From NCBI GenBank assembly GCA_013139635.1, contig WTAL01000196.1:1-37067 (forward strand): a stretch of 37,067 nucleotides of DNA. Reading direction: 5' to 3'. The position numbers were made by a program, and so were the translations under genes. Under the pieces are notes generated by a model. That model made no database searches. It was not told the origin of the DNA and saw only the letters and a program-made list of their open reading frames with translations. Shown here piece after piece: positions 1 to 8,290 of this stretch (the first letter of the stretch is position 1; each line of letters starts with the position of its first letter). The DNA is from Paracoccaceae bacterium (GTDB lineage: Bacteria; Pseudomonadota; Alphaproteobacteria; Rhodobacterales; Rhodobacteraceae).

Positions 1-642
1 CTGCCCGCGCTTTACGCCGATATGGCCACGCCGGGGGCCTATTCGCCCGATGCCGAGGCCGCCGGCAAGCGTAGCCTGCGCACCCGCGTGCTTTCATGGC
101 TGACGGCGCTGGAGGAGGATGCTTCAAGCGCCCAAACCCAGTATAGCAGTGCTGAAAACATGACGGATAAGCTCCCCGCGCTCGGGCAGCTTATTTCCAA
201 AGGCAAAGCAACCGACGCGCTTGAAGGCTTTTATGCCGAGTGGAAACACGAACCGCTGGTGCTGGATAAATGGTTTGGCGTGCAGGCCACTCGCGCCGCC
301 CCTGCTGAGGCGGTCGAAACCGTGCGTGCGCTTACGGCCCACCCCGATTTTAACTGGAAAAACCCGAACCGCTTCCGCGCGCTGATGGGCAGCTTTGCCA
401 TGGGCAATATCGCGGGCTTCCATGACCCTTCAGGCGCTGGCTATGAGCTGGTGGCCGATTGGCTAATTAAGCTGGACGCGGTAAACCCGCAAATAACCGC
501 CCGCCTGACCACAGCTTTTGAAAGCTGGCGGCAGTATAGTGATACGCGGCAGGCCCAAATGCGGACGGCGCTGGAAAGGGTGTTGGCTGTGGAAACGCTG
601 TCAAAAAACACGCGCGAGATTGCGAGCCGAATTCTTGGGTAA
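1..642 (+). CDS. pepN: Aminopeptidase N, C-terminal part (5' end outside window)
   Basis: The reading frame is open from base 1 and ends at TAA 640-642, so only about 213 C-terminal residues are present. The sequence matches the helical C-terminal domain of bacterial M1 aminopeptidase N: FNWKNPNRFRALMGSF, then FHDPSGAGYELVADW, then a terminal helix with FESWRQYSDTRQAQM and NTREIASRILG. The full enzyme is a zinc metallopeptidase that removes N-terminal residues from peptides. The catalytic HExxH domain lies upstream of the window and cannot be checked. The 3' end looks complete. The following nuclease gene starts inside its last codons, and base composition becomes clearly AT-richer right after this stop. 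Confidence 0.93.
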   Translation: MPALYADMATPGAYSPDAEAAGKRSLRTRVLSWLTALEEDASSAQTQYSSAENMTDKLPALGQLISKGKATDALEGFYAEWKHEPLVLDKWFGVQATRAAPAEAVETVRALTAHPDFNWKNPNRFRALMGSFAMGNIAGFHDPSGAGYELVADWLIKLDAVNPQITARLTTAFESWRQYSDTRQAQMRTALERVLAVETLSKNTREIASRILG

Positions 643-1825
643 GGCCGAGATCCCTATAGTCAATGACTTAGCAAAAAGACTGAAATTATCGCCAATGTTT
701 CAATTGTCGTTGAGTTCGCTTGAGCTGTTCCATTCCAATTTTTTAGCGTGGCTTTTTGAAAACCATCCAACTTCGCTTAAAATACTGGGGCTAGAGCCGC
801 CCGAAAAATGCGCCGTTGAGAGGGAAGCAAAACATATAGACCTAACCATAAGTGGCGATGGCCAAATCTTGGCCATTATCGAAAACAAAGTTAAAAGCCT
901 GCCTGACCTTGCCCAATTGAAGCGATATAATGCACACGCGCCCGACCACGCACGCAAAATTCTTCTAACACTTATGCCAGCCAGCTTTGACGCCAAATCC
1001 GAAGCTGGCTGGGACGAATTATCTTACAAGTCGCTTTCCGAAAAGCTTAAGGACTGGTGTGCGAAGGAAACCGGTCTTACGCCGCGAGACAAAGAGTTCA
1101 TTCGTGCGTATCAGGAGATGATTAGCACCTTATCTGAGCTCGTTTCACTTTGTTTCGGGCTGGAAACAGGCAATAGCTATTGGTTTAAGGTGGAAGACGC
1201 AAAGCTCCTTGGTGAAATTGGTTTTATTGACACTATCAAGAAATTCCATGGCCAGCGGCTTCGTCATGATATAATTGAAAAAATCGAAGAAGTCAGTGGC
1301 CTTAACGACAGGCCGTTAAACAGCGATAAGCTTGAAAAAGGCCAAATCGGAATTTTTGTTGATGTGGCGTTTTTCAGAAAATCTCCGTGTGTTTCGATTC
1401 ATGTAAAGAAAGGCGGCATTGATGACTATTATTCGATCCAAATTCAGGGGCATCAATACCGAAGGATGATTGAATCAAACTGGTCTGGAAAAAACCTCAA
1501 AGGTGAGGCTCGAAAAACTGCCATTTTAGAGCATATTAGCGCCAAGGGCGGGTTCAAGTGGTTGTTTTCGGAGGCGTTTTCGGACGAGAATAACGGAAGG
1601 TCTTTTCGCATTGATTGTTGGCACAACAAAAGTGAAGCCGTTTTTTACAAAACGAAAATGGCGACCATTCTGAACGCTTATTACCCAACTGCGATCTATC
1701 AACACATCGAAATTGCCGATGAAATTAATGAGCCGGAAAGTACCGAAGTTAAACGCCTCCAACACGGCGATGTTATTACGCGCGCAATCGAAGATTTGAA
1801 ATATGCGATTAAGTTGCTGGACTAA
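635..1825 (+). CDS. PD-(D/E)XK nuclease superfamily protein
   Basis: I start this at TTG 635, which overlaps the pepN stop by 8 nt and gives 396 residues. The first in-frame ATG is at 694, and a longer TTG reading from 518 would mostly be pepN sequence in another frame. The N-terminal region has HSNFLAWLF (about residues 33-41), then HIDLTI with Asp69, then IIENKVKS with Glu83 and Lys85, and QLKRY at 94-98. The spacing of D, ExK and QxxxY is that of the PD-(D/E)XK nuclease family close to PF14281. The rest of the protein, which contains many aromatic and charged residues, I do not recognise. Codon use is AT-richer than pepN and gatB, suggesting acquired DNA. A DNA-cleaving or defence role is inferred only from the fold. 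Confidence 0.75.
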   Translation: MGKAEIPIVNDLAKRLKLSPMFQLSLSSLELFHSNFLAWLFENHPTSLKILGLEPPEKCAVEREAKHIDLTISGDGQILAIIENKVKSLPDLAQLKRYNAHAPDHARKILLTLMPASFDAKSEAGWDELSYKSLSEKLKDWCAKETGLTPRDKEFIRAYQEMISTLSELVSLCFGLETGNSYWFKVEDAKLLGEIGFIDTIKKFHGQRLRHDIIEKIEEVSGLNDRPLNSDKLEKGQIGIFVDVAFFRKSPCVSIHVKKGGIDDYYSIQIQGHQYRRMIESNWSGKNLKGEARKTAILEHISAKGGFKWLFSEAFSDENNGRSFRIDCWHNKSEAVFYKTKMATILNAYYPTAIYQHIEIADEINEPESTEVKRLQHGDVITRAIEDLKYAIKLLD

Positions 1826-1877
1826 AGCGCTTCGTAAATAACTGGCGCGTTAAAAAACATGCGGTTGGGGTGATTTC

Positions 1878-2648
1878 CTACCCCTGCGCCCCGTTCGACA
1901 AATCAAAGACCTCGGCTTCCAGCCCGCTATCTACCACTTGATTGCGGCCACTTTGCTTGGCTTTATACATCCGCATATCCGCAAGCTGAAGCGCGCCAAT
2001 CACGTTGTCCATCTCGTCTTTCATCGCCACGCCCACGCTCACTGTTAGCGGGGCCTTCACGCCGTCCTCTGGAATGAACTCAATACTTTCAACGGTTTGC
2101 CGAATGCGCGAGGCCACCATTTTGGCCTCCTCCTTATTAGCATCCAGCAAAAACACCGCAAATTCTTCACCGCCAATGCGGCCCACTACATCCCCTGCCC
2201 GCACCGCTTTGCGCACGGCGGCCACCACATGGATCAGCGCTTCGTCACCCTGCGCATGGCCGTAATTATCGTTGATATTTTTGAAGTGGTCGATATCGAG
2301 GATAATCAGCGAGCCGTCATCCCGCCGGCCACCCTCGTGGATTTTTTCCATAAAATGCTGGTGGTTATATAACCCCGTCATCGAATCCCGCTTCGCCCGT
2401 TCCTCGGCCTCTTCGCGCATTAAGTCCAGCGTAACAATCGCGTTTTTTAGCTTAGCGCTTTGCCCTTCAATGTAATAAATCACCGGCATGCCAATAATGA
2501 TGGGCACCAAAGCACTGCTCGCCAACCCTGCTGCCGAGATAGGCGCATTCAATATCCATTCAAGCCCATAAGCCAAACCTACGGCCAAGCCCGCCGAGGG
2601 CAAGCACACCAGCAACGCTTTTCCGAGTCGCGTCATCATCCTCATCAT
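1878..2648 (-). CDS. Membrane-anchored diguanylate cyclase (GGDEF domain)
   Basis: Predicted to make cyclic di-GMP from two GTP. The chosen ATG at 2648 follows GGGGAAAAGGGA on the minus strand; the frame also extends to a GTG at 2678 that lacks such a site. The 256-residue protein has two N-terminal membrane helices (about 9-30 and 38-60), a short charged helix (LMREEAEERAKR), then a full GGDEF domain. The domain begins with DSMTGLYN and has LDIDHFKNIND and the active-site motif GGEEF. The product-binding inhibitory site RxxD is present as RAGD, five residues before GGEEF, so feedback inhibition is likely. No PAS, GAF or other sensor domain is visible. It is convergent with the nuclease gene and divergent from the next gene. 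Confidence 0.92.
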   Translation of the reverse strand: MMRMMTRLGKALLVCLPSAGLAVGLAYGLEWILNAPISAAGLASSALVPIIIGMPVIYYIEGQSAKLKNAIVTLDLMREEAEERAKRDSMTGLYNHQHFMEKIHEGGRRDDGSLIILDIDHFKNINDNYGHAQGDEALIHVVAAVRKAVRAGDVVGRIGGEEFAVFLLDANKEEAKMVASRIRQTVESIEFIPEDGVKAPLTVSVGVAMKDEMDNVIGALQLADMRMYKAKQSGRNQVVDSGLEAEVFDLSNGAQG

Positions 2649-2758
2649 TCCCTTTTCCCCACGAAAAACTTGTCCCACACTCTGTTAACGCCAGAGTATG
2701 AAAATTTCGTTGCCGTGGAATATTTTCGCATATACCGTGCAAAACGATTGCAAAGAAA

Positions 2759-3364
2759 ATGGACCAAAAGATGAAACTCGCCTTTCGCGCACTTTATACA
2801 ATCATAGCTTGGAGCGCCCTCGCGGCGCAGCTTTGGCTTATTTTGGACAATCCCGAAAATACCACACTGGGTGGGATTATTCGTTTCTTTAGCTTTTTCA
2901 CCCTGCTCTCCAATTCGCTGGCCGCAGTCGTGATGACAGCGTCTCTCACCCGCGCAAAATGGTCACATATTCCGGCGATTAGAGGCGGCATTGTTGTATA
3001 TATCGCGCTGGTTTCAACCGTATATCATGCCGTGCTCGCCCAGCTTTTAGATTTATCGGGCCTCGCCATGATGGTCGATATTGCCTTGCATACGGTGCTC
3101 CCCGCCATGTTCATTCTAGATTGGGCCCTGTTTAGCGACAAAATCGGATTGAAGCCCCGTCACGCGGTTATCTGGCTTTGGTTTCCGGTGCTTTACTGCA
3201 CCTATAGCCTCCTGCGCGGGGCGGCCATTGGCTGGTATCCATATCCATTTCTCGATCCCGTTAGCGCTGGCGGCTACGGGGCTGTTGCCGTTAATATAGC
3301 GGTTTTGGTTGCCATGTTCTTACTGGCTGGCCTGCTGGTGGTTTGGCAACGCCGCACCCGCTAA
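2759..3364 (+). CDS. Pr6Pr family membrane protein
   Basis: The 201-residue protein is very hydrophobic, with about six predicted membrane helices: roughly 8-27, 36-58, 72-92, 98-115, 128-147 and 170-193. Key segments are RFFSFFTLLSNSLAA in the second helix, VYHAVLAQLL in the third, and ALHTVLPAMFILDW in the fourth. This layout, the conserved His-Thr-x-x-Pro, and a loop with GWYPYPFLDP match proteins annotated as Pr6Pr family. Their biochemical function is not established. ATG 2759 is used; ATG 2771 is an equally possible start, and neither has a strong ribosome binding site. It lies between the divergent cyclase gene and gatB and could share a transcript with gatB. Confidence 0.75.
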   Translation: MDQKMKLAFRALYTIIAWSALAAQLWLILDNPENTTLGGIIRFFSFFTLLSNSLAAVVMTASLTRAKWSHIPAIRGGIVVYIALVSTVYHAVLAQLLDLSGLAMMVDIALHTVLPAMFILDWALFSDKIGLKPRHAVIWLWFPVLYCTYSLLRGAAIGWYPYPFLDPVSAGGYGAVAVNIAVLVAMFLLAGLLVVWQRRTR

Positions 3365-3429
3365 GCCCCCTTGCCCCCTGCCCTCGCTTTGCCTAAAAGG
3401 GCAGCAAGCCAAAACAGCGGAATGAAACC

Positions 3430-4938
3430 ATGACAGAACTCGCCTATACCGAACCCAAAGCCAAAGTGATTGCCGGTGCCAAAGAGGACTGGGAGTTGGT
3501 GATCGGGCTGGAAGTCCACGCCCAGATCGCCTCTAAGGCCAAGCTGTTTTCGGGGGCGAGCACGCAGTTTGGCGCTGAGCCGAATAGCAACGTGGCGTTT
3601 GTGGATGCCGCGATGCCCGGCATGCTACCGGTGATTAACGAATTTTGCGTTGAGCAAGCTGTGCGCACGGGCCTTGGCCTGAAAGCCAAAATCAACCTGA
3701 TGTCGCGTTTCGACCGGAAAAATTATTTCTACCCCGATCTGCCGCAGGGCTACCAGATTTCGCAGCTTTACCACCCGATTGTGGGCGAAGGCGAAATACT
3801 GATTGATATGGAGCCGGGGGTGGCTCGCAAGGTGCGGGTAGAGCGCATTCATATCGAGCAAGACGCCGGTAAATCGGTGCATGATATGGACCCTGAAATG
3901 AGCTTCGTAGACCTTAACCGCACCGGCGTTGGGTTGATGGAAATTGTGAGCTTTCCGGACATTCGCGGGCCTGAAGAGGCGGCTGAATATGTGCGGAAAA
4001 TCCGCCAGATTGTGCGCTACTTGGGCACCTGTGATGGCAACATGCAGGAAGGCTCAATGCGGGCCGACGTGAACGTGTCTGTCTGCCGGCCGGGCGACTA
4101 TGAGCGCTTCCGCGAGAGCGGTGATTTCAAGCACCTTGGCACCCGCTGCGAGATCAAAAACATGAACTCGATGCGCTTCATTCAGCAAGCTATTGACGTG
4201 GAAGCCCGCCGCCAGATCGCCATTCTGGAAGACGGTGGCAGCATTGACCAAGAGACCCGCCTTTATGACAATGTTAAGGGCGAAACCCGCCCGATGCGGA
4301 GTAAAGAAGAAGCGCATGATTATCGCTATTTCCCTTGCCCGGACCTGCTGCCGCTAGAGATCGAGCAGAGCTGGGTAGATAAAATTGCCGCTAGCCTCCC
4401 CGAGCTGCCAGACGAGAAAAAATCTCGCTTTGTCAAAGACTTCGGGATGACCGAGTATGACGCGGGCGTGCTAACAGCTGAAGTGGCGAGTGCTACATAT
4501 TTTGAGGCCGTGGCCAAGGGCCGCGATGGCAAGCAAGCCGCCAACTGGGTGATTAACGAGCTATTTGGCCGCCTCAAAAAAGAGGACCACGGCATAGAGG
4601 ATTCCCCCATTGCTGCCGACCAGCTGGGCGGTATTATTGACTTGATTGCCAAGGGCGATATCAACGGTAAAATCGGCAAAGAGCTGTTTGAGATCGTGTG
4701 GACCGAGGGTGGTGACCCCGCCGAGATAGTCGAGGCACGCGGCATGAAACAGGTTACGGATTTTGGGGCTATCGAGGCGGCTATGGACGAGATCATGGCA
4801 GCGAACCCCGCACAGGTGGAAAAGGCCCGAGACAACCCCAAACTGGCGGGCTGGTTTGTTGGGCAAATTATGAAGGCCACAGGCGGCAAAGCCAACCCCA
4901 AAGCGGTGAACGAAACCGTGCGGAAAAAGCTGGGGTAA
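3430..4938 (+). CDS. gatB: Aspartyl/glutamyl-tRNA(Asn/Gln) amidotransferase subunit B
   Basis: This is the tRNA-binding kinase subunit of the GatCAB complex, which converts Glu-tRNA(Gln) and Asp-tRNA(Asn) to the amidated forms in the cytoplasm. The 502-residue length is normal. Visible family signatures are [12 protein letters not shown] and KLFSGAS near the N-terminus, [13 protein letters not shown] around residue 98, [11 protein letters not shown] around 207, EIKNMNS around 240, and the acidic, helical YqeY-like tail ending in NETVRKKLG. gatA and gatC are not adjacent in this window. A 7-bp hairpin lies in the short leader at 3378-3404, but no terminator-like T-run follows it. Confidence 0.97.
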   Translation: MTELAYTEPKAKVIAGAKEDWELVIGLEVHAQIASKAKLFSGASTQFGAEPNSNVAFVDAAMPGMLPVINEFCVEQAVRTGLGLKAKINLMSRFDRKNYFYPDLPQGYQISQLYHPIVGEGEILIDMEPGVARKVRVERIHIEQDAGKSVHDMDPEMSFVDLNRTGVGLMEIVSFPDIRGPEEAAEYVRKIRQIVRYLGTCDGNMQEGSMRADVNVSVCRPGDYERFRESGDFKHLGTRCEIKNMNSMRFIQQAIDVEARRQIAILEDGGSIDQETRLYDNVKGETRPMRSKEEAHDYRYFPCPDLLPLEIEQSWVDKIAASLPELPDEKKSRFVKDFGMTEYDAGVLTAEVASATYFEAVAKGRDGKQAANWVINELFGRLKKEDHGIEDSPIAADQLGGIIDLIAKGDINGKIGKELFEIVWTEGGDPAEIVEARGMKQVTDFGAIEAAMDEIMAANPAQVEKARDNPKLAGWFVGQIMKATGGKANPKAVNETVRKKLG

Positions 4939-5010
4939 CACCGCACCCTTACGGTTGTATGACCATTCCTTTTACTTTAGCCTTTGCTAACGTAGAAGGA
5001 ATGCACCAAA

Positions 5011-5814
5011 TTGAATGACAATATTAAACGCTGCCTCAAAAATGTGGTTTCACTTGATGGCTGGATCGGCGAATTTGCCGACGAAGGTAAAGCGAATGTC
5101 CACGTAGATGTGGTGTTTCGTGATGCCTTATTTGGCGATAAGCCAGACCACACAGTTACCTTCAAACTCACGCTAAAGCGCGCCGAAGTATTTTTACTTG
5201 TTGGCGATGACGACCCTATTAAAGTTGTAAGAAGCACAATTAGACGCACCGTTTCAGATGCAACTATTTCTCAAAAGCAGGAAAGCACTGTTGAGCAATC
5301 TGGCAAGGCAAGAGCTGGTGGCAAGGTGTCGAAATTAGGCGTACCTGGCCACGCGAGCACGGAAGGGGAGATAAACGCTTCTAAGAAAACGACAAATTCT
5401 AGCAAGCAAGCAATTAGGGAGTATGTTGTTCAGCACTTTGTAGATGGCGCAAATCCCGCTTGGGACGTTAGCCGGCACGATGGAAAACCTATGGGGGGCG
5501 CGCCTTGGGATGCAAACCACGAACCCCGCTTAAAGGTTAAGCGTAAACCTCCGGCGGGTTCGAACGAGCAACTGGCGATCAAGCTAGAGCTTAGATGCAG
5601 GCGGCAAGATCTTGTAATTTCAGAAATCGCATTCATTGACCCAAAGAAGAAGAGCCTGTTCAATACTGGGAAATTTCAGACCCAAAAACTTGTCGCTGCT
5701 GAGCAGGTAATAAAAGACGAATTAAGCGATTCGGGGCTGCTTACAAACGGAGACCTGTCAAAAGACGCCGTGACACTTCTGATCGCGGATACTATTATTT
5801 TCGAGGAAGATTGA
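5011..5814 (+). CDS. Protein of unknown function, first gene of an accessory pair
   Basis: The start is TTG 5011, the only early start in this frame (an in-frame stop lies at 4993), with AGAAGGA ten bases upstream. The 267-residue product has no signal peptide or membrane helix. The N-terminal 80 residues look beta-rich (VHVDVVFRDAL, HTVTFKLTLKRAEVFLLVG). A polar Ser/Lys/Gly-rich linker covers about 90-135. The C-terminal half holds SKQAIREYVVQHF, HDGKPMGGAPWDAN and LELRCRRQDLVISEIAF. I do not recognise a named family. Its TGA is immediately followed by the GTG of the next gene, so the two are almost certainly co-translated. AT-rich codons set it apart from gatB. Confidence 0.75.
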   Translation: MNDNIKRCLKNVVSLDGWIGEFADEGKANVHVDVVFRDALFGDKPDHTVTFKLTLKRAEVFLLVGDDDPIKVVRSTIRRTVSDATISQKQESTVEQSGKARAGGKVSKLGVPGHASTEGEINASKKTTNSSKQAIREYVVQHFVDGANPAWDVSRHDGKPMGGAPWDANHEPRLKVKRKPPAGSNEQLAIKLELRCRRQDLVISEIAFIDPKKKSLFNTGKFQTQKLVAAEQVIKDELSDSGLLTNGDLSKDAVTLLIADTIIFEED

Positions 5815-6741
5815 GTGGCCAATTTTCAAGACATTATTGAAAAATTGCTTTTATCGGATACGGGCGACCTGAACGAGCTTGCAAGAATTGCCGGCAAAGA
5901 TCCAAAAACATTCTACATTGATGCCGACTTTAAGCGGTGCGATTTAACGGGGCAAAACCTTGACCAAATGGACACAAGATATGCGGATTTTTCGCGTGCC
6001 AAACTTTCAGAAATGGAGCAAGCCTTATGGGAAATTCGCAAAAGAATTCACACTCATAAGCTTGATAAAAACTGGGAAGAATACGTAGTAAGTAACAGAG
6101 CACTTGCTGCAATTCTAAATGTGTTTGCGGCGCGCGCTAAGGGTCCAGACCAAATTCTTTTCATTCAAGAAACGGTGTCTGCCTATCGCGCGGCTCTCAC
6201 GGTTTATACTAAAGACCAGAATGCGGATAATTGGGCCAATATCCAAAACAACTTTGCAGCGTCCCTTGCTGCGCTATCCAAGTATGCACCTAACGAACTT
6301 GCCAGCACGTTGCTGGAGGAAGCCGTAATCGCTTTGCGCGCGGCTTTGACTGTGCACACAAAATCCCAGCAGCGGGAGGAATGGGCTGACCTTCAAAATA
6401 ACCTCGGCAATGTCTTTGCAGACATGGCGGAGCGCACTCCGGGCGAAGCAGGAAGCAAGCTGCACGGACAGTCTCTAATCGCCTATCGTGCTGCATTGAC
6501 GGTAAACACCAAGAGTGAAAATTTGGAGCAATGGGCCAAGACCATATCTAACCTCGCCATTCTGGAGATACAGCGCGCCGAGCATGATGGCCGCCAAGAC
6601 CCGCGCCCGTATTATGAAACGGCGTTGGCCTATGTGGATGACGCCCTCACAGTGGTTGACCCCGTTATCATGGCACCACAGTACGCCAAGGCCTCGGGCT
6701 TGCGGGAGCAGCTCCTCAAGGCCCTCAGCGCTGATGATTGA
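5815..6741 (+). CDS. Pentapeptide-like and TPR-like repeat protein
   Basis: The start is GTG 5815, directly after the previous stop, with GAGGAAG about five bases upstream. The 308-residue protein begins with a short helix and a stretch resembling pentapeptide repeats (ADFKRCDLTGQNLDQ, then YADFSRAKL, about residues 38-67). From about residue 120 it has helical repeats of roughly 60 residues, each with a YRAALTVYTK-like helix and a WANIQNNFAASLA-like helix. The clearest copies are at about 122-150, 173-205 and 221-250, and a weaker one ends the protein. These resemble tetratricopeptide repeats that pair with partner proteins. No enzymatic domain is visible. The last quarter of the gene is GC-richer than the start. 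It overlaps the next gene by 8 nt. Confidence 0.75.
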   Translation: MANFQDIIEKLLLSDTGDLNELARIAGKDPKTFYIDADFKRCDLTGQNLDQMDTRYADFSRAKLSEMEQALWEIRKRIHTHKLDKNWEEYVVSNRALAAILNVFAARAKGPDQILFIQETVSAYRAALTVYTKDQNADNWANIQNNFAASLAALSKYAPNELASTLLEEAVIALRAALTVHTKSQQREEWADLQNNLGNVFADMAERTPGEAGSKLHGQSLIAYRAALTVNTKSENLEQWAKTISNLAILEIQRAEHDGRQDPRPYYETALAYVDDALTVVDPVIMAPQYAKASGLREQLLKALSADD

Positions 6742-7468
6742 TTTTGGGGAAATCGTTTATTTGGACGTGCAAAAAACCGGCTCCAGCTTTGTGGGGCAGT
6801 TTTTGCGGGCATGCACGGGGTTGCCCGAGCTTAGCCGCCAGCGCCATGCACCGGCCAAAACGCGGCGGGCGGGTGCGTTTTATTTTACCACTGTGCGTAA
6901 CCCTTTGGCGCAGTATATCTCGCTGTTTCAATACGGGTTGCAAGGCCGTGGCGGGATGGTGGAGCGGTTTCACGATGCGGGCATGGCGGATTACTACCAG
7001 CCCAGCAATGCTGCCTTTGAGCGCTGGCTTGGCTTTATGCTCGCGCCGGAAAACGCCGGTTTTTTTGGCGTGCGGTATGGCAACACCTTGCCGCAAATGA
7101 TCGGCCTGCAAAGCTATCGTTTTTTGGCGCTGTCTTTTATTAAGCCCGGCCAAACCCTGCGCGGGGCCAAAACCAAAGACGATTTGCGCAGAGTTTACGC
7201 CGCGAAAAAGCTGCATTCCCACGTGATAAAAACCGAATCCCTCAACCAGGGCCTCGAAAATCTGCTGGATTCCGAAGTTGGCGCTTTGTTTAAACCGCGT
7301 GAACAGGTAGGGTCTTATCTACAAAATGCAAAGCGGGCGAAAAAAAGCAAAGCCGTGGCTGGGTTTCAGCCCGACAATATTAGCCCTGATTTAATTAACG
7401 AAGTTAAGCGCCGAGAATGGTTTTTATACGAAAATTTTTATCCGCAGGAATTAAATAAACATGTTTGA
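6734..7468 (+). CDS. Sulfotransferase-like protein
   Basis: I start at ATG 6734, which overlaps the preceding stop by 8 nt. A longer reading from 6515 would only be the TPR gene in another frame. The 244-residue product has the PAPS 5'-phosphosulfate loop near the N-terminus (YLDVQKTGSSFVGQFLR) and the 3'-phosphate motif FTTVRNPLAQYISLF around residues 55-69. These two motifs define the sulfotransferase superfamily, which moves sulfate from PAPS to sugars, lipids or proteins. The substrate cannot be read from the sequence. The protein lacks a membrane segment. It differs clearly from the two Stf0-like genes at 32458-34088, so it is not a recent copy of them. Confidence 0.78.
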   Translation: MIDFGEIVYLDVQKTGSSFVGQFLRACTGLPELSRQRHAPAKTRRAGAFYFTTVRNPLAQYISLFQYGLQGRGGMVERFHDAGMADYYQPSNAAFERWLGFMLAPENAGFFGVRYGNTLPQMIGLQSYRFLALSFIKPGQTLRGAKTKDDLRRVYAAKKLHSHVIKTESLNQGLENLLDSEVGALFKPREQVGSYLQNAKRAKKSKAVAGFQPDNISPDLINEVKRREWFLYENFYPQELNKHV

Positions 7469-7946
7469 ATACAAGCTCCTTCCCGTGCCCATGCCCGCCA
7501 AAAAGATGAAGGGTCGCAAAACCATGCCAGAGCGCATGGCCCACGCCCTCACTGAATTGATGAACTCCGAGGCCAAAGAAAACTGGCTATTTTCGGGGCA
7601 AGAAAGCTTTCCTGCAGAAGAGAAATCGGGCCTAATGGGCAAAGAAAAACTCGTGGAATGCCGCTATATGGTGTTTCGGCGCGAGGTTGGCCTTGAGGAA
7701 ATGCCGCTCGACCAAAAGCTGGAAAAACTGCGCGAGCGCAAGGCCGAAACCATTGTGCAGGTTGCACCGCCAGCCCCCGCGCCAGAGCCCTTCCCCGAGC
7801 CAATGCCAAGCCCGCAAGTGATGGCAGAACCCAGCATGGGGGCAAGTGCCGGCGATGGCGACGAGCCAACCCGCATTTTTTCGCCATTCCCGGAAGCCCC
7901 AAACGATTCCACAGCACCAAGCCTCGGGCCAGCCGAAAAAACCTAA
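7461..7946 (+). CDS. DUF4177-like protein with a proline-rich tail
   Basis: ATG 7461 overlaps the sulfotransferase stop by 8 nt. The first 75 residues fit the DUF4177 pattern: MFEYKLLPVPMPAKKMKGRK, then a helix with MAHALTELMNSEAKENWLF, then PAEEKSGLMGK and a final strand CRYMVFRRE. The family is common in Rhodobacterales and has no known function. Residues 95-161 form a low-complexity Pro/Ala/Glu tail (APAPEPFPEPMPSPQ) that is probably disordered. Its TAA (7944-7946) overlaps the TAG of the convergent bolA gene. Confidence 0.8.
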   Translation: MFEYKLLPVPMPAKKMKGRKTMPERMAHALTELMNSEAKENWLFSGQESFPAEEKSGLMGKEKLVECRYMVFRREVGLEEMPLDQKLEKLRERKAETIVQVAPPAPAPEPFPEPMPSPQVMAEPSMGASAGDGDEPTRIFSPFPEAPNDSTAPSLGPAEKT

Positions 7947-8203
7947 ACGCCGGAAACCACCAGCGCCAGCGCATGCACCCGCTCGTCTAGCTCTTGCTTA
8001 ACGGCGGCCATAACCGCCCGCTGCTGCGCCACGCGACTCATGCCGTTAAAAGCGGCGGCCTTTATCACGATTTTAAAATGAGTCTCGCCGCCCTCCTGAT
8101 AGCCACCATGGCCTCGATGCGCCTCGCTTTCGTCTATGATCTCAAGCGCTTCGGGCGCAAAGGCCTCGGTTAGTTTTTGTTGCATCCGCTTTGCATACGT
8201 CAT
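7943..8203 (-). CDS. bolA: BolA family protein
   Basis: The start is ATG 8203, preceded by TGGAGATAGCC; a frame extension to 8215 lacks a better site. The 86-residue product has the BolA fold. LTEAFAPEALEIIDES is the first helix and strand, HRGHGG holds the conserved histidines, THFKIVIKAAAF is the next strand, and SRVAQQRAVMAAVKQEL with VHALALVV completes it. BolA proteins pair with monothiol glutaredoxins to carry iron-sulfur clusters and can act on transcription and stress responses. The gene is divergent from the J-domain gene, an arrangement I associate with Rhodobacterales. Confidence 0.92.
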   Translation of the reverse strand: MTYAKRMQQKLTEAFAPEALEIIDESEAHRGHGGYQEGGETHFKIVIKAAAFNGMSRVAQQRAVMAAVKQELDERVHALALVVSGV

Positions 8204-8290
8204 GGCTATCTCCATTTTAGGGCTTGGGTTTTCTCATAACTTGTCTATGCTCTGTTCCGCAGTTGGAAAAGGGTAAAAAAAGGAATCTCT

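Noticed and set aside
518-634. Longer N-terminus for the nuclease from TTG 518
   Set aside because: This part only reads pepN coding sequence in another frame and gives a basic, Trp/Arg-rich segment unlike the rest of the protein.
1867-1884. Hairpin GGGGT/ACCCC as a terminator of the diguanylate cyclase gene
   Set aside because: Only five pairs, overlapping the stop codon, and the T-run lies about ten bases too far away.
3370-3408. Hairpin between the Pr6Pr gene and gatB as a terminator
   Set aside because: A 7-bp stem plus four more pairs exists, but no T-run follows on either strand.
6515-6733. Longer N-terminus for the sulfotransferase-like gene
   Set aside because: It lies wholly inside the TPR-like gene; the PAPS loop is correctly placed when translation starts at 6734.
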